Shown here: positions 10,862 through 22,765 of the stretch, piece after piece
Layout: every line of letters begins with the position of its first letter
Numbering within the stretch: position 1 is the first letter of the stretch
NCBI RefSeq assembly: GCF_027580225.2
Contig: NC_073339.2
Location: 44,224,501 to 44,288,500 of the forward strand
DNA from: Misgurnus anguillicaudatus
Taxonomy: Eukaryota; Chordata; Actinopteri; Cypriniformes; Cobitidae
Length of the DNA stretch: 64,000 nucleotides
Direction of reading: 5' to 3'
Made by a program: the position numbers and the translations under genes
Notes under the pieces: model-generated
Database searches by the model: none
What the model saw: only the letters and a program-made list of their open reading frames with translations
What the model was told of the DNA's origin: nothing

Positions 10862-12445
10862 GGAAAACAGTCGAGGAGATACCAAGTATCCTACGATGAC
10901 CTCAAAGTGACCTAGTTTGACTCTTTAAAAAGAGCGAAGCCTCATCTCTTAGTATTCTTGGAATGCATGTCCATCTCAGTTGGAGAGCTCTTGAACATCT
11001 CCAACCAGTCGCACTTACACGGATCTACAGCTGCTGCCAAGTACTCGGTCTTTCACTGGATTCCATCGAGAGTGGAGGTGTCTAAAAAAGACTGAAAAGA
11101 TTGCCAGGGCTCAGTCTCAAAATAAATGTCAACACATATCAATGTTTTGCTATTCCAAAAAGATGAAACGTTATCGGCTTAGATTTCTACCAGGTCTAGT
11201 TTGTAAAACGGGAGACCTGTGCAGGCAGGACTTTTAAGCCAAGTCTTTCCCAAATGTGTGGCCTAGGATGTGATGTATTGTCTTTAAGGACTCTGATGGC
11301 TTTATTGTTTTCTCCTCGCAAAGGGGTTTGGTAGCCCAGGGTAATATTGTGTGTTTACATCCCTTTGCTTTCGTCCGACCATTTTGTGTTTCAGTCTCTG
11401 TGGAAAAGTATGGGAGATTAAGGGAAACCCAAGGGTTCTTAGATTTAGTTTTAGGCAGTGTTTGGTGGATCGTGTTCAGAAAATAGGCACAGCACTTGTT
11501 TGAAATGAAAGGATTTTGTCGGTGCAACCTATGGATTGCCGAAACTCGTAAAAATGAGACAAAGACTACCAGGTTGAAGGGCTGAAAAGTGGGAGCTGCG
11601 AATTCGGTGATGGGTTGAGGGATTAAAGGGGTTTAAAAGAAATTTCTTTATGTTCACCTTGGGCATGTAAGAATACTTAGCTCAAAAAAGTTCAGGTCCA
11701 TTGCTTGCACTTTGTATATGTTTATTTTCTGAAATAGCCTTCAACTTTCTTGTGCCAATTCCAGAAATGTATGTGCTAATTTTTTTGGTCAAATCGACCT
11801 CTTGACGTTTTTTTTAAGGGCAAAATTGCTTGCTGGGATGTGACGTTTCACTTGTTCTTCTTAAGGCCCAAACTTTAGGTTGAAATGTTGAAGAACGCCA
11901 ATGCATTCAACCACAGAACTTTCACGTTAGCTCCCCTTTGGTTTTCAGTTCCTGAAGAAAGAAAGACAAATGTTGTAAATCTATCAACTCGCTCAGTTCA
12001 GATTCCTTAAAATCACACATTGTTCAAATTGATGATCAAGTTGCAAACAAACAAAGCATAGTAAAGCTTTGTTGTTATCCGAGTCTGGGATTGTTAGAAA
12101 TGACTTTAAGGCACCATGATAGGTAAGCATGGTGTGATGTTTCTACTACTGCCAGACTTTTTTGATCCATTTACGTACTACATCTCTTTTTAAAGACCCT
12201 TGCTACTTGACCCCTGGACTTTTGCAAGTGCCTTGGAGCTGCCCTGGTCCAGCGTCTGCTCTGGACCTTAACGAAATAAACTGCTTTTGGAGCTTTTGTC
12301 TGTCTTAACCACTCAAAATACTTGAGAATCACGGCACTGGGTAGATTCCAGTCACTCTTTGGACACTTTGTACAGAAAATGTGCTTTTTATGATGATGAT
12401 TATTGTTATTATGATTATTTAATAAAGGATTGATAACATGTTGGG
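10862..12445 (+). other. nrp2: 3' UTR of the NRP2a-type transcript
   Basis: About 1.6 kb of sequence largely free of the repeats seen elsewhere, which suits a transcribed UTR. Poly(A) signals AATAAA occur at 11121-11126 (proximal) and 12421-12426 (distal); the distal one is followed by a GT-rich stretch (atgttgggtgcagtttg). Small open frames in it are not coding. Confidence 0.7.
12421..12426 (+). terminator. nrp2: Distal poly(A) signal of nrp2
   Basis: AATAAA following an AT-rich run (gattattt) and preceding a G/T-rich downstream element. A proximal alternative sits at 11121-11126. Confidence 0.6.
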
Positions 12446-13011
12446 TGCAGTTTGATTCCAAGATGAACATTCCAAGGTTTTACTGCCGGTCTTAAATTTC
12501 AAAGTTACTGGATTGTTAAACGTGTTAATGGAAGTATTTGGCTGTGCTTAATGTGCATATTGTTTTCCATTGTTTTGTACAAGAGTAGTACATAACGTAA
12601 CTCCAAGAACAACAAGAGTCTTGGCATCTATCTACAGGTGGTCAACATATTCAGTCTTCTATTACACATCAACATATTCGGTCCAACTGTCTCTCTCAAC
12701 AGTCATGTCTGCTGCAGTTGCTCTCATCTCCCCATGGGCTCCCATTAGTGTGGACCTTCAGTCGCATTCATTTAGGAGCTCACGACATCAAAGCTTTGAA
12801 ATGCCTTACTGTTACACCCCCTAAAGTCTCCTTCATCCCTCCACCATTTAGTCACCATTAACTGTTTCTCTGCCTACTGTATCTGCTCCCTACAATTAGA
12901 GGAAACTGGTGCCGTTTCATTCAATAACGTTACGCCTTAGAAGATAATTTAAAGACCAAATATTTAAAGTCCCCATCATTTCAAAATGGGATCTTAGGCA
13001 ATCAATCCATA
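12446..13011. other. Intergenic, no gene seen
   Basis: First part of the nrp2-cpo intergenic space. Unique-looking sequence with no coding or RNA gene features. Confidence 0.5.
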
Positions 13012-13468
13012 CACTGCAAAAAGTGATTTTCAAGAGTAAAATTCTTAGTATTTTTGTCTTGTTTCCTGTAGAAATATCTAGGAGTTCTTAGATTGAGATG
13101 CTTTGTCTTGATGAGAGAACGACCCAGGAAAATGGGTCTAGTTTTTAGACCAAAATTTCAAATGTATGTGATTTTGTGCATAAAACAAGCAAAAAAATCT
13201 GCTAATGGGATAAGCAAAAAAATCTTGAACATTTTTATTAAACACTAAATTCAAGAAAAATTACCTTACCCCATTGGCAGATTTTTTGCTTGTTTTATGC
13301 ACAAAATCGCTTAAATTTGATATTTTTGGTCTAAAAATTGGACTTGTTTTCTTGGTTCGTTTTGCTCATCAAGAAAAGCATCTTAATTTAAGAATTTTTA
13401 AATATTTTTACTGAAAACAAGATAAAAATACTAAGAACATTTTTTCTTGAAAATCTTTTTTTGCAGTG
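13012..13468. mobile_element. CACTGCAAAAA fold-back MITE, copy 2 (complete)
   Basis: CACTGCAAAAAGTG at left, TTTTTTTGCAGTG at right, with TA at 13010-13011 and 13469-13470. The body is a long palindrome around TCTGCTAATGGGATAAGC and TTACCCCATTGGCAGA. Confidence 0.85.
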
Positions 13469-13516
13469 TAGTACACTGTTTAAAATAAACATAAATCAGG
13501 AAACTTCTAGACATCG

Positions 13517-13890
13517 GTTGCACATGATTAAATTGTGTTTTCTTAAAATGAAATTAACATTAATTAAATTTAGCTTCAACATGATTGAATCAAGTTTTAT
13601 TTAAATGAACTTGTCTACATAATTAAATTAAATAAAGAAAAATGATTACTTAATTTAATCATGTGCAACCAAAGATCTTTTCAGTGTAGATTAAGAACCA
13701 TTTTCAGCTGAATGGTTCAATAAAGAACCTTTACCATCCGAAGAACCTTTACCATCCGAAGGACCTTGTGATTAAAGGTCAATAAAAAGGTATAAAAGAA
13801 ACGGCTCTTCTAAGAACATTTGACTGAATGGTTCTTTGAGGAACCAAAAATCGCTATGAAGAACCTTTTAAGCACCTTTTTTTTAAAAGT
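13517..13890. repeat. Two adjacent fold-back repeats (TTGCACATGATTAAAT and GAACCTTT types)
   Basis: 13517-13672 is an inverted repeat with GGTTGCACATGATTAAATT at left and AATTTAATCATGTGCAACC at right. It is followed at about 13680-13890 by a fragment with repeated AAGAACCTTTACCATCCGAA and GGTTCTTTGAGGAACC words ending TTTTTAAAAGTGTAG. A related GAACCTT piece lies at 14240-14310. All are non-coding, with boundaries by eye. Confidence 0.6.
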
Positions 13891-14309
13891 GTAGCTTCAA
13901 GCCATCTAAATGCTGGTGTGGAGCTGCTGACTAACAAACTTTTAGCAAATACATGTTTAAAATTGATTGTCTTTCTCTTCTGGGAAATTGATAAAAAATA
14001 TTGATGGCTGAGCAGCTTGTACATATTGTTGTCCATTAAAATACTCTGCAATCCAATTTAATTAAATGCATTGCAGTTTTTCATGGCTGTGACAAACTAT
14101 TCATTTATTTTCATTTTTGGCATTTGAGAACAGGAAAATGATTTTGAAATATAACAAGCTTGATTTACATGATGTCTAACCACACACATCCCCAAAACCA
14201 AAGTTTCTCTATTTAAATTTCTTTCTTAACTTTTTATAGTCTTTAAAACCTTTTACAAAGAACCTTATGTGTAACTGAAAGGTTCTGTGGATGTTAAAGG
14301 TTCTTTATT

Positions 14310-14790
14310 ATACAGCTCGTTGGAATGCTTGATTCTGATTGGCTAGTTTCGACATTTGCAGATTTGTTATTCCCATAACCCCCGCAGAAAACTAATGCAC
14401 GTCAACCCAGATGCTATAAATCATTTTGACAGGTACAGTTTAATATTGCACAAAAATGAAATATAAATATTTCTAATAAGGTTTACAAATGATTTAACCA
14501 AATAGTGTGTTCGTGACATTTGAACGTCTTGACTTATCCTAAAACTAAAAGTAAACAGGCTTTTCTCGTGGAAGGTCTGCATTCATTAAAAATGAGCAAA
14601 TAAAATATTTCAAATTAATATTGAATGCTCCTTACCTTACTTATGAGGTAAATAGCTGCTTAATAAAGCGGGATAATGTACAGGCAGCCGGTTGTTATCG
14701 GAAAATAAGCCCAGTGTGATACAAGACTCGACTGTCGGGGCTTATTTCTGTGATAACAACCCGCTGCCTATACATTATCCCTTACTTATG
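14310..14790. repeat. Fold-back repeat with GGCAGCCGGTTGTTATC arms
   Basis: The right part has inverted arms: GGGATAATGTACAGGCAGCC with GGTTGTTATCGGAAAATAAG (about 14669-14710), and the inverse (about 14739-14783). The left boundary is uncertain; a TTGGAATGCTTGATTCTGATTGG-like word (split as TTGGAATGCT, TGATTCTGATTGG) begins near 14320 and recurs near 43920. Confidence 0.5.
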
Positions 14791-15898
14791 AAACCACAAA
14801 GCCCCACACATAACCATTATTTTCAAAAGTGCATGCCCACAAAGTAAAAACCTGTTTTGTATATAGCTCACATATAAGACAAATCAATGATTTTATTGAC
14901 TAGCATGAAGTTCACTGGCAAATACATTAAAACTTTTCATTGGTTGATGAATTGCACAATTAATGCCATGCAAACAACAGAAGCATCTCGATTGGTAGCT
15001 TTGGCCGGTTTGTAAAACCAGGAAATAACTCCAAGGAGCCCGGCCGTCGGGCTCTGCTATTCCACCGAAATTATTCTAAACTTTTGTAAATGTTGTGTCC
15101 CTCCCTGTCAGATTGAAATCTAATTCTCCGTTGGGACGGCCCTGACGAAGATCAGAGAGCTTTTCTCTTTCTCAGTAAGCCGGACTTTCCATCAAAGCTC
15201 AGCCGCTGCTTGCTTGAAGCTCAAAGGTGATCAGCATTTGAAGGAGGCACGTTTGAGGCCACACGAAGAAATATAAAGCGCACACGGTTAATTCATCTCC
15301 AGAGGAACCGAGGACAAGTTGACAAATGATGTTGGTCTAGAAGCACACCACTATATTCCCTGTTGGTTATTGAGTATGGTGTCAGTTTTGATGTGAATGC
15401 TTTGGGATGTTTAACATCTCCATAGAGCGTAGGCTTTCATGTCACTGACGTTTATGATTTTAGCAGATGCTGTTTCATAGCAAGGTCAGCCGCAGTTGGG
15501 TTAAAACTCACTTTACAGTCTACAGTAGTTTATGACCGTAAGCATACGGAGGTTGCATTTGTGGGCTCCATACGTCATACTTAGAATATTAACAATTATA
15601 AAGTTGACTATTGTTCTTAGTTCATTGTAAATTGTTGTAATATGCCTATGGCTTGTGAATGTAATGCTTAGTTAACTAAAATAAACACTCATATGTCTTG
15701 ATGATGTATGGAACCTGCATGCGACCTACGTAGGATGCAGCCTTCCGTTTGAGAAATGGCTTATATGAGTTTAAAACCCAAATATTGAGATTTAGATTTA
15801 TGCTGTGTTCCAGACAACTCAGATATTTCCCACATCAAACGCGAAAGTAAACGCCGTCGAATATCTGAACTCGGGAGACTGGGGTCTCTGCAGAACAA
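14791..15898. other. Intergenic unique sequence, no gene seen
   Basis: No splice-framed exon found. The segment 15080-15300 is of higher complexity than its surroundings and free of obvious repeats, so it is a reasonable place to look for conserved non-coding sequence. Confidence 0.4.
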
Positions 15899-17214
15899 AA
15901 AAGGCGTTTCCCAATTTTGGGGCGTTTTCAAACTGAAATAGGTGTTAAAAAATAATGATGTGTGGCTTTTTAGGGCTTCCGTACTTTTTAATTGGATGGT
16001 TAAAAACGCCTAATCCCAGTTTGAAAACTCCCCAAAATTAGGAAATGACCCTTTTTTGTTCCACAGAGACCTGTACTTCGAACTCGAGGGAGATCCGATA
16101 AACCCCATCCTTAGTGAGACGCGTCATTTGAAATCATGGACAAGATGGCGGCCAGCTCTTCGCAGTCTTATATCCATGAACAACTTTTTTAAAAATCAGT
16201 AGGTAATATGTATGAAACCGAACGTTAAAATATTCAATAACTGCTTTGCCATAATTGGCACAGGAACACGAAAGGTTGGTCGGAGGTTGGACATTTAAAC
16301 TGGGATGTTCCAACCTTCGGCTTCGTCTGGAACGCGGCATTACCGTGAAGTTTTTAAATGCGATTTGATGTCTAATTTTAAACCACCTCCGGACCCTCAC
16401 AGTCACTAGTTGGACTAACAATACAATGTCGATTTTCTCTGCCAGCGATGCAAAATTTGCTGATTCATCAAACGCTTCTTCGACTTCGATGCGATTCGAT
16501 TAATTTATTGGTATTTATATATTATGTGCCTAGTTAAGCAGTTACAACACATGTTTAATAACTTACAAACCGTTATTAAAGGCGTTTCCCAATTTTGGGC
16601 CGTTTTCAAACTGAAATAGGTGTTAAAAAATAATGATGTGTGGCTTTTTAGGGCTTCCGTACTTTCTAATTGGATGGTTAAAACGCCTAATCCCAGTTTG
16701 AAAACTCCCCAAAATTAGGAAATGACCCTTTTTTGTTCCGCAGAGACCTGTACTTCGAACTCGAGGCAGATCCGATAAACCCCATCCTTAGTGAGACGTG
16801 TCATTTGAAATCATGGACAAGATGGCGGCCAGCTCTTCGCAGTCTTATGTCCATGAACAACTTTTTAAAAAATCAGTAGGTAATATGTATGAAACCGAAC
16901 GTTAAAATATTCAATAACTGTTTTGCCATAATTGGCACAGGAACAGGAAAGGTTGGTCGAAGGTTGGACATTTAAACTGGGATGTTCCAACCTTTGGCTT
17001 CGTCTGGAACGCGGCATTACCGTGAAGTTTTTAAATGCGATTTGATGTCTAATTTTAAACCACCTCAGGACCCTCACAGTCACTAGTTGGACTAACAATA
17101 CAATGTCGATTTTCTCTGCCAGCGATGCAAAATTTGCTGATTCATCAAACGTTTCTTTGACTTCGATGCGATTCGATTAATTTATTGTTATTTATATATT
17201 ATGTGCCTAGTTAA
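15899..17214. repeat. 678-bp-period tandem duplication
   Basis: Two nearly identical direct copies, 15899-16537 and 16577-17214, are separated by about 40 bp. Both begin AAAGGCGTTTCCCAATTTTGG and end GTGCCTAGTTAA. Each begins with a small inverted repeat (CCCAATTTTGGG and GTTTTCAAACTG, against CAGTTTGAAAAC and CCCCAAAATTAGG). Single-base differences are few, so the duplication is recent. Matching open frames on the - strand (95 and 77 codons) arise from the duplication itself and show no protein features. Confidence 0.85.
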
Positions 17215-17825
17215 TTACAAACCTTAAATATATAACATGAACATTTAATTAAACTCTTTGAAAATGGCACAATCTCTGTCCGAACTGGAACATTTACGAC
17301 AACAAACTAATAAAAAAATTACTTTTTAAATAAATAACGAGGAAAAAATGTCACAAAAATCAAGCTTGTGATGGCAACAGTCAAAGTCTTTCAGTATTTT
17401 GTGCCAAAATGTGCAATAGTTACAACCACTGAGGTAGTTGTAGAAAGAAATTTACTTTGCTCACTTGCTGACACTAGCAGACCAAAATAAACGAAAATTT
17501 GCACTTTGGCGGAAATGTGTAGATTGACGTTACGTCAAGGAATGAGGATGCGGAGAGTGTCAAAATAAAGCTACCTCATATCGATATTTTATGTGTGGCA
17601 TTAATGCATCATACCATTAAAAATGAAATCGATGAATCTGTCACCCTTTTGAAAAGCACACCTTTGCACCTAAAGAGTTCATACTAGTACCTCAGAGGTA
17701 TACTGGTACCATAGTTGTATCTAAATGGTATGTAGGTATATTAGGACGTTTTGCCCTACTGACAGCTTTGACCATTTTTGGACCCCCCCCCCCCTAAAGT
17801 GTATGGACTCCATGTTTTGCTTTAA
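17215..17825. other. Intergenic with fragment of a dispersed repeat and a poly(C) run
   Basis: About 17630-17790 is a piece of the 'CCCTTTTGAAAAGCACACCTTTGCACC' type family (split: CCCTTTTGAAAAG, CACACCTTTGCACC) that also occurs near 880-950, 28560-28720, 38000-38200, 58770-58890 and 63760-63900. A C-run lies near 17783-17793. Confidence 0.5.
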
Positions 17826-18576
17826 AGGAACACGCCCACATTTTGGGAATTTAGCTTATTCACCGTATCCCCCAGAGTTAGATAAGTCCATACATACCTC
17901 TCTCATCTCCGTGCGTGCTGTAACTCTGTCTGACGCAGCCCCCGCTAGCTTAGCTTAGCACAAAGACTGGAAATGCATGGCTCCAGCTAGTATACTGCTC
18001 CCAATAAGTGACAAAATAACGCGATCATTTTCCTATTTATGTGTTGTGATTTGTATAGTCAAACCGTGTACAAATAACAAGGTGATATGAGACACAGCGA
18101 TCTTTTAACAGTATACATACTGAGAACTATATTCTCTGAAGACGAAGCACTGCCGCATGGGCGGAGTGATCTGCTCGCAGCACACGAGAAGCCCCTGGTG
18201 AGGAGCAGAGAGTTCGGTCAGAGTTGTGCAAGTCACTCCGCCCATGCGGCGGTGCTTCGTCTTCGGGGAGTGTAGTTCTCAGTATGTATACTGTTGGGAG
18301 ATCGCTGTGTCTCATATCACCTTGTTATTTGTACACGGTTTGACTATACAAATCACAACACATAAATAGGAAAATGATTGCGTTATTTTGTCACTTATTG
18401 GGAGCAGTATACTAGCTGGAGCCATGCATTTCCAGTCTTTGTGCTAAGCTAAGCTAGCGGGGGCTGCGTCAGACAGAGTTACAGCACGCACGGAGATGAG
18501 AGAGGTATGTATGGACTTATCTAACTCTGGGGGATACGGTGAATAAGCTAAATTCCCAAAATGTGGGCGTGTTCCT
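17826..18576. mobile_element. 751-bp near-perfect palindrome flanked by TTAA
   Basis: Left end AGGAACACGCCCACATTTTG and right end the exact inverse, with TTAA at 17822-17825 and 18577-18580. The arms, about 345 bp each, match closely throughout (for example AGCTTAGCTTAGCAC against GTGCTAAGCTAAGCT). About 60 bp of spacer lies around 18201. TTAA target duplication is typical of piggyBac-type transposases. The two open frames of 62 codons each are mirror images produced by the palindrome, not genes. Confidence 0.9.
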
Positions 18577-18581
18577 TTAAC

Positions 18582-18680
18582 CATTTACATTTATGCATTT
18601 GGAAGATGCTTTATCCAAACTGACTCATGGTGCATTCAAGTAGAGCATTTCTCCCTATGAATCTAATCCACAACACAATG
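18582..18680 (-). repeat. SINE 3' tail fragment, reverse orientation
   Basis: Begins TTTACATTTATGCATTTGG and contains GATGCTTTATCCAAACTGAC, the complement of the GGATAAAAGC-TCTGC-AAATG core found at the 3' end of many fish SINEs. It sits directly against the TTAA palindrome. Confidence 0.55.
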
Positions 18681-19580
18681 CTTTACCAAATGACTTAAAA
18701 TTCATATCGAACAAATCTAACTTCAGGGTTGGATTAAAACTAGCACTTTTTAACATTTTTATACCATTCTGCTCAAAATCTTTGGTTTTTCCAGTATCGG
18801 AAAAGTTGGCAAGATCCCATTGTGATCGGCATAACAGAAGTACACGAATTAGTTAACCACTCCTCCTTCACAAAACATTGCAGGCAGATGTTTATATTTT
18901 AACCCAGATTCCCACATCCATTTTTTTCCTATCTTAAGCAGCGCTCAGGCCTTCCCTACGGCTCACTCATGAGATTGTGGGAAGCCCTCCCAGAACGGCA
19001 GCCCACCTCTATCCTCGGCCAGCAGCTGAAAACCCTTATCTGGGTCAGCGGAGTGGGTGGTGAGGGTTTGTGTCTCCACCGGATCTACAGTACTCTCCGC
19101 TTCAGACCGTGACAACCAGACCTCCTGCTCTCTGCATCTTCATTATTAACAGAGCAGGAAATCAGCTCTGGATATAAATAAGCACAACAACTGAATTAGA
19201 AAATGACATCACTGGAAAACAATATATTGTAGAAGATGAAGACAGTTTTTATAAACAGTTTATTGTGGGAAATGGGTAAATAATCAGAAGACTGCACTAA
19301 AGGGATACTTCACCCAAAAATAAATTTTTTTATTTTTAAATAAAAATAAAAAACGTGTATACATTTCCTTTTTCTAAATGGAGATATTCTGAGCAATGGT
19401 TTCGAAGCACCATTTGCTTCCAAAGTATTTTTTCCTACTGTGGTGCTCCTGCTTCCTGCTTGATTACAAATATATTTGTGTTACAAAAATAAATTTATAT
19501 AAGGTATGTACATTTTCATTTTTTGTCTGAACTACAAAATAGCACCAATAAAATGACTATGATCCTACAATTTCTTGTTT
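18681..19580. other. Intergenic, no gene seen
   Basis: 18930-19140 is unique, higher-GC sequence (gcagcccacctctatcctcgg region) with no supported exon. About 19298-19370 is one end of the AAGGGATACTTCACCC family, a relative of the complete element at 40895. Confidence 0.45.
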
Positions 19581-19584
19581 TTAC

Positions 19585-20480
19585 TAGTTTTGGTCTCGAG
19601 GCCGCTTTCAAGACCAACTTTTGATAGTCTTGGTCTTGTCTCGGACTCGTCTTGGTCTCAGACTCAGTGGTCTCTGGATTTTATTTCAAGACCATAAAAA
19701 CTTCTTGCTTTAAAAGCAATTATTGACTTATTTCTTATTTGATTTCTTTTGTTACTCTTGTGCCATGTGCCGGTAAGAGATGAATGGGGGATTGTCCAAA
19801 AAAAATCTGTCAACAAAATTAATAAAAAGGCCAACATTATCCAAGATGTAATACCATCTATTTGTTGGTGGTCTTGGCCTTGTCTCGGCCTTGACTGTGT
19901 TTGATCTCGGCCCCTCAAAGTCTTGGTCTTGTCTTGGGGCCTCATTTTTAAAATGTTGCGTAGGAACCATGCTACATTTGATCTTACGATCATTTATCAA
20001 AAAATGCGTAACTGTAATTCATAAACCGAACGTACGCGTAGAAAACGCACGTACCCCTTTCTTTCAGATGTGAAATCTATAAATCACTAATGATCTTGAA
20101 CTTGTTTGCAGCGGAGCAGTTTCAGATCTCTGCCTTTAAACGATGCATAATTAATGTCATTGACACATAAAATAGCGCATGTCAATGTTTAAACCCTTTT
20201 CGAGCAGCAAGAATACTTATATTTCTAAAAACCTGCAGCAATTAGACAAGCAAAAGTGCGTACGTCTGCTCAGACCCTGACGTGGCGCTAAGCACTTTTC
20301 CACGTTAAAGACAGACTTTCTAAATATGGACTTTGCCGTGGATTTTTGCGTATACGCACACTTTACGATCCAATTTGTGCGTACGCACGCTTTATAAATG
20401 AGGTCATATAAACAGCTCTGGTCTTGACTTGGTCTCAACATCGTCTGATCTTGGTCTTGTCTCGGTCTCGACTACCACAC
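19585..20480. mobile_element. GGTCTTGTCTCGG-rich repeat interrupted by a second element
   Basis: The outer repeat consists of runs of GTCTTGGTCTTGTCTCGG and its variants at 19585-19680, 19866-19935 and 20410-20475. From about 19935 to 20407 it is interrupted by an element with ends GGGGCCTCATTTTTAAAATG and CTTTATAAATGAGGTC, containing CGTACGCG and GCGTACGCAC motifs. A second copy of this inner element lies inverted at about 40571-41290. Confidence 0.65.
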
Positions 20481-20527
20481 TGGTACTTACACTACATCTA
20501 GTGCACTATAGTATGCTATAGTGTCCT

Positions 20528-20690
20528 TGTATGGCTCAGGGTAGCGCACTGTGTTATCAGTGTAAAAGGTCAGGGGTTCGAACCAAGGCAACACATGCTG
20601 ATAAAGAAATGTGTAACTGCAAGTCGATTTGAGTAAAAGACAAATGCATAAGTTGAAATGTAAATGTAATACTTACTTTTACATCTGTCT
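20528..20690 (+). repeat. tRNA-derived SINE
   Basis: The head resembles a tRNA gene: A-box-like TGGCTCAGGGTAGCGCA and B-box-like GGGGTTCGAACC, the RNA polymerase III internal promoter elements. The body continues to a tail with AGACAAATGCATAAG and AAATGTAAATG. No cloverleaf with intact acceptor stem is evident, so this is a SINE rather than a functional tRNA. Confidence 0.65.
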
Positions 20691-21571
20691 ACCTGTTTTG
20701 TGTCTTTGTGTTTTATGATGACTTCGCCAAATGCTCAGCACAGACACTTTAAATGAAATGGACATTCGTTTGTGCAGTGATTTCCTTTAAGTGAAAATCA
20801 TGTTGCTAAGCATTACAATGTTGATTTGCCATGACAGTCTGGTTTGAATTAAGCAATGCTCTGTAGGCTAAAACAACTAATGTGAAAGAAGAATATAGTG
20901 TTTATGTGTCATGCGAGTGTTACCGCTTGAATTATGTGTGCACTGAACTGAATCAGACCCAAGACACTAAAGAGACCTGAGAGTTCATGAAAGTTTATGA
21001 TTAAACTTTTACTGACAGATTAATCTCACTACCATACAAACTCTTGGCCCGGTGTCATGTTTTTCTGCATTCTCTTCAAAAGTAAAAGTTAAAAGTGATT
21101 TTCCTTAAAAATTACCACTGCTAAAGAAAATTACTTTAACACAATCTGATGTGTAAAAACATGCAGATGTTGCCTGTTACCCTGATTTGGCTCCGTTATG
21201 TTTAACATGCACAACGTGTTAAGATCAATAAAAATTAACAACATCTCACTTCTGATCTCACTCCAGATTCAGAGTAACAATCCAAGACGGTCATAATGAG
21301 CGCAAAACCAAGAAAAGTTTTAAATCAGACTCAACAATGAGTAAAACAACACAGCATTTTGGGTTGAAACAACCAAGCTTAGGTTAAATAGCATTTAATC
21401 CTTACCAAAATTCAAGAGGTTAGTACAACAGTATTTACACAACACTTCAACAACTTTTTATAATACATGAAAACATTATGGCAGAATTATTTGGTCTTTA
21501 TTATGAGAAATCACAAAACACAACACATTTTATTCAATAGAAAGGTAATAGAAAAAATATAGCAAATTTTA
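20691..21571. other. Intergenic, no gene seen
   Basis: AT-rich unique-looking sequence without supported coding or RNA features. Confidence 0.45.
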
Positions 21572-22765
21572 CTATTTCTGGTAACACTTTACAGTACAGT
21601 ACAGTACACAAAATACAGTTTTTGTTAACAATTAGTAAATGGATTAGCTAACATGACCTAACAATAAACAATACTTTTACAGCATTTATTACAGTACAGT
21701 AGTTCATGTTCATTTCGGCCTTACTAACACTGCAAAAAATTACTTTCTTACTTATTTTGGTCTTGTTTTCAGTAGAAATACCTAAAAAATCCTAAATCAA
21801 GATGCTTTTTCTTGATGAGCAAAATGACCTAAGAAGGTGAGTTTAGTTTATGGACCAAAAATCTAAAGTTTGGGTGATTTTGTGCATAGAACAGGCAGGG
21901 GGATCTGCCAATGGGGTAAGCAAAAAAATCTTGAAAATTTTTCTTAAAACACTAAATTCAAGAAAAATTCAAGAAAACAGTGCTTACCCCATTGGCAGAT
22001 TTTTTTTGCTTGTTTTATGCACAAAATCACTTAAATTTGATATTTTTGGTCTAAAAACTAGACTTATTTTCTTGGGTCATTTTGCTCACTAAGAAAAAGC
22101 ATCTTAATTTAAGAATTTTTAGATATTTTTACTGAAAAAAAGACAAAAATACAAAAAATTAAATCAAGTTTAGTAAACTTAAAAACAAATTTTGCACATG
22201 AAGGTTTTGCGTGAGCACATGAAAGTTTCACGTGAGCACATGAAACTAAACTTTAGATTTTTTTACTACAATGTCACCTTAGGGGCTCGGTAATACGGTG
22301 CTTAAAACAAGCAAAATTATCTGCCAATGGGGTGAAAAAATTCTGCTTAAATTAAGTGTTTAAGTACTTATTTTTAGATTTTTTTTCTCACCCCACTGGC
22401 TGATATTATTGCTTGTTTTAAGCTTAAATTTACTTAAATTGTATATTTTTTGTCTAGAAAACTAGACTTATTTTCTAAGGTCATTTTGCTCATCAAGAAA
22501 AAGCATCTTAATTTAAAAATTTGTAGATATTTTTACTGAAAACAAGACAAAAATACTAAGAAAGTCATTTATTGCAGTGAATACATTTATAAAACCAATC
22601 ATCGTAACTGTTAACATTAATGAATGCACCATGAACTAACATAAGCAGCCTAACTATATTCACATTAACTAACATTAACAAGAATTAATACATGTTGAAA
22701 AACTATATTGTTTATTGGTTGTTTCATGTTAGTTACTAATGTTTCCTTACTGTGAACTTTTACCC
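21572..22765. mobile_element. GGTAACACTTTACA-type repeat split by fold-back MITEs
   Basis: The outer repeat starts GGTAACACTTTACAGTACAG and resumes after the insertion with TACATTTATAAAACC, then CATGAACTAACATAAG and similar words. The insertion (21728-22579) starts CACTGCAAAAAATTAC and ends ATTGCAGTG, and contains two head-to-tail partial copies of the CACTGCAAAAA fold-back family around a short piece (about 22160-22300) with GAGCACATGAAAGTTTC words and CCTTAGGGGCTCGG. That last piece is related to 42005-42385. Confidence 0.7.

Larger units (their letters stand above)
1..12445 (+). other. nrp2: 3' part of neuropilin-2 gene with alternative terminal exons
   Basis: Gene-level entry. Neuropilin-2 is a single-pass co-receptor for class 3 semaphorins and VEGF-C/VEGF-A at the plasma membrane. 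Only the end of the gene is here: an intron (1-1841), an NRP2b-type terminal exon (1842-2128), a candidate 60-bp cassette exon (6155-6214) and an NRP2a-type terminal exon (10557-10861) with its 3' UTR to a poly(A) signal near 12421. Both terminal exons begin with two bases of a split codon (phase 1), so each can be spliced to the same upstream exon. The same mutually exclusive NRP2a/NRP2b arrangement is known for the mammalian gene. All ligand-binding domains are encoded left of the window, so I cannot tell which teleost paralogue (nrp2a or nrp2b of fish nomenclature) this is. Confidence 0.9.

Noticed and set aside
16134..17098. Two similar proteins on the - strand (95 and 77 codons)
   Set aside because: They are similar only because the DNA is tandemly duplicated; no family features, and the second copy is shortened by a frame difference.
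18087..18315. Paired 62-codon frames on opposite strands with the same opening peptide
   Set aside because: Mirror images created by the 751-bp palindrome.
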